The notes under the pieces were generated by a model. The model was not told where the DNA came from, ran no database searches, and saw only the letters and a list, made by a program, of their open reading frames with translations. This document shows, one piece after another, positions 16,501-16,772 of a stretch of DNA of 16,772 bases; position 1 is the stretch's first letter; every line of letters starts with the position of its first letter. The stretch spans positions 1-16,772 of the forward strand of contig JBGTCD010000013.1 of NCBI GenBank assembly GCA_041749015.1. Direction: 5' to 3'. Origin of the DNA: JBGTCD01 sp041749015. GTDB lineage: Bacteria; Bacteroidota; Bacteroidia; Cytophagales; Cyclobacteriaceae. The translations under genes were made by a program, and so were the position numbers.

Positions 16501-16772
16501 AATATGAATTTTTTCCAGGAGGTTTATTTAGACCGGTAAAAGAGTTTGTTTGGAATAATAAACTGGATTCCTATGAATTGTCACGAGAATTCAGTCATTA
16601 TCCTTTTGGAAGGGTAGAAGAAATTGAAAACCATAGGACCGGAATCAAAACATCTTTTATCTGGGACGAAACAACAAAACACCTGCGGCATATGATCCAT
16701 AACGCAGGCTTATCAGATGTCCAAGTTATTGATCAGCCTATCAGTAGTCAATTTGAAGTTTCAGCTGCAAAC
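13596..16772 (+). CDS. RHS/YD-type large secreted protein, N-terminal 1059 codons (3' partial)
   Basis: An uninterrupted frame from ATG 13596 to the window edge. The signal peptide MLRAVLLISFCIILFHIKAQ is followed by the Bacteroidota RHS N-terminal region: SPEATSLGKFGDTPISFNTG, then SMVGLGWTLKAGGVVARTIRG near residues 88-110. Later hallmarks are DHWGYPNG (from 449), ITYPTGGYTEFEFE (YPTGGYT at 504-510), ELVGGARIKSMKD (from 665), KGHHIGYSEVT (about 761) and a final HYPFGRVEEIENH section. These proteins form large beta-shells with a C-terminal RHS core, often tipped by a variable toxin. That part lies beyond the window, so the YD repeats and tip cannot be judged. Export is probably Sec-dependent, with the two preceding envelope genes as likely partners. 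Confidence 0.88.
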   Translation, partial: MLRAVLLISFCIILFHIKAQDNLPSPIYEDIIPPSPEATSLGKFGDTPISFNTGTPQISIPIHNIEGQDIGHSISLVYDAKGNKVADVASMVGLGWTLKAGGVVARTIRGKPDDDVENGYFIRRPQWESLEGSTYNVMPGHPDYYYSHQKYIFEEEAAIGKIDLLPDAFSFNFGDYSGTITFRYESNSDEFYPIISPAQDIKVIHPFSGGANEWVFITPDGVKYIFARTENINMHPGFYTNSWYLTNIVSPNQKETINFLYHQINGGPPLSLNFSNAMTTILKKKVYISGNSQDQFFCHPSPQNTDIMEDYTYPFVFFLKEIIYTANTDMGGAYSTKVLFHISENRPCDYMHGFTQKLVKLESIKIADGNVKYLYLPIHVNDVDSVFDIHGSSGWVQCTSSNRLQLTGLRIFSNIGDSWPGFSNSYEMNPGYTFEYNNIPMPQYNAISDHWGYPNGHHLSTNGSFLPVLPSYYFNHFHPNPLLVANRKPHHSATLAGLINKITYPTGGYTEFEFEPHRLERYKKANGVTQKSITATAHQDYNLHGSMNVHELHIRGLWEAQDTQFENGLPIVRAVNFNLQKSQEVVINSNFSPEGLYAFPTRSYLYKAPITDVWDFIGFPNGSPMYLGAGNYVLVAMVAEDLTGVSSSLSINYTEESQQVTYTTELVGGARIKSMKDVSVTNPEDNKTTNFYYYGNYINHLKMIPELTQEFVIDGETITIYTGKQPVSSGTLHYETVYLDEARCDDIIVSATNSNPFGRFKGHHIGYSEVTAEVKGKESGFTVYKFVNTANPDFRDQPKSVQYFDSDFNLLSEDIYYYDTAFYSAMSTGIKMRVKEVVHTGGPGVFMSIFEDDINRTQYNYGSSWRPKTRKISRTFDRNGKSLEQVTEYSYFTEGFDLSDQIYYQLKTSERTTLNNGFKIVKNWIYPPQNLTDFYSIAMLDANLHGMVLEGFLELEKPDGTRNKITGLKYEFFPGGLFRPVKEFVWNNKLDSYELSREFSHYPFGRVEEIENHRTGIKTSFIWDETTKHLRHMIHNAGLSDVQVIDQPISSQFEVSAAN

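Overview
The window looks like a chromosomal segment of a Bacteroidota bacterium, possibly a cytophagal or Cyclobacteriaceae-like lineage. This rests on family content (the RHS-type proteins with a YPTGGYT motif, the intervening-sequence four-helix-bundle protein, the HsdR/AlbA/YgjP-like gene set), on AT-rich leaders with few Shine-Dalgarno sites, and on one promoter resembling the Bacteroidota -33/-7 consensus. The genus is a guess. No rRNA, tRNA, integrase, transposase or CRISPR array was seen.

Bases 1-9220 are a plus-strand defence island. It opens with a two-gene CBASS core: a patatin-like phospholipase effector (CapV type, 5' end cut by the window edge) overlapping a CD-NTase cyclase with an intact active site. 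No Cap2/Cap3 follows. Instead come a calcineurin-like metallophosphoesterase, a possible 27-codon ORF joined by ATGA overlaps on both sides, and an AlbA_2/Schlafen-type putative regulator. About 410 bp of repeat DNA separates these from a full-length type I restriction subunit HsdR, a 23S-rRNA-intervening-sequence-type four-helix-bundle protein, and a YgjP-like zinc metalloprotease. HsdM and HsdS are absent and probably lie upstream. The CBASS genes therefore appear to sit inside a type I restriction-modification locus.

The repeat DNA before hsdR is the strangest part. First comes an 11-unit 12-bp array (4443-4576), which reads as an acidic E-E-E-L repeat continuing the AlbA-type gene's frame past its stop, with two +1 phase shifts. 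Then comes a 41-42-bp-period array of TCAT...ATGA inverted-repeat units separated by exactly 8 bp (4665-4822), which runs almost to the hsdR start. A second repeat family, GAGAATGG-like words in opposite orientation, flanks the four-helix-bundle gene and supplies the first codons of the metalloprotease gene.

Bases 9233-9760 are on the minus strand: a small XRE-type HTH regulator followed by a decayed OB-fold gene. A near-identical 26-bp sequence occurs at the regulator's start and again 52 bp upstream. Divergently, 9913-11584 encodes a 71-aa unknown protein and a 479-aa protein with a cysteine-less thioredoxin-like N-terminus, closed by a clear intrinsic terminator.

Bases 11858-16772 form an envelope operon: a secreted protein with a coiled coil and a probable outer-membrane barrel, a small secreted protein, and the first 1059 codons of a large RHS/YD-type secreted protein that runs off the window. 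Its C-terminal core and any toxin tip are outside.
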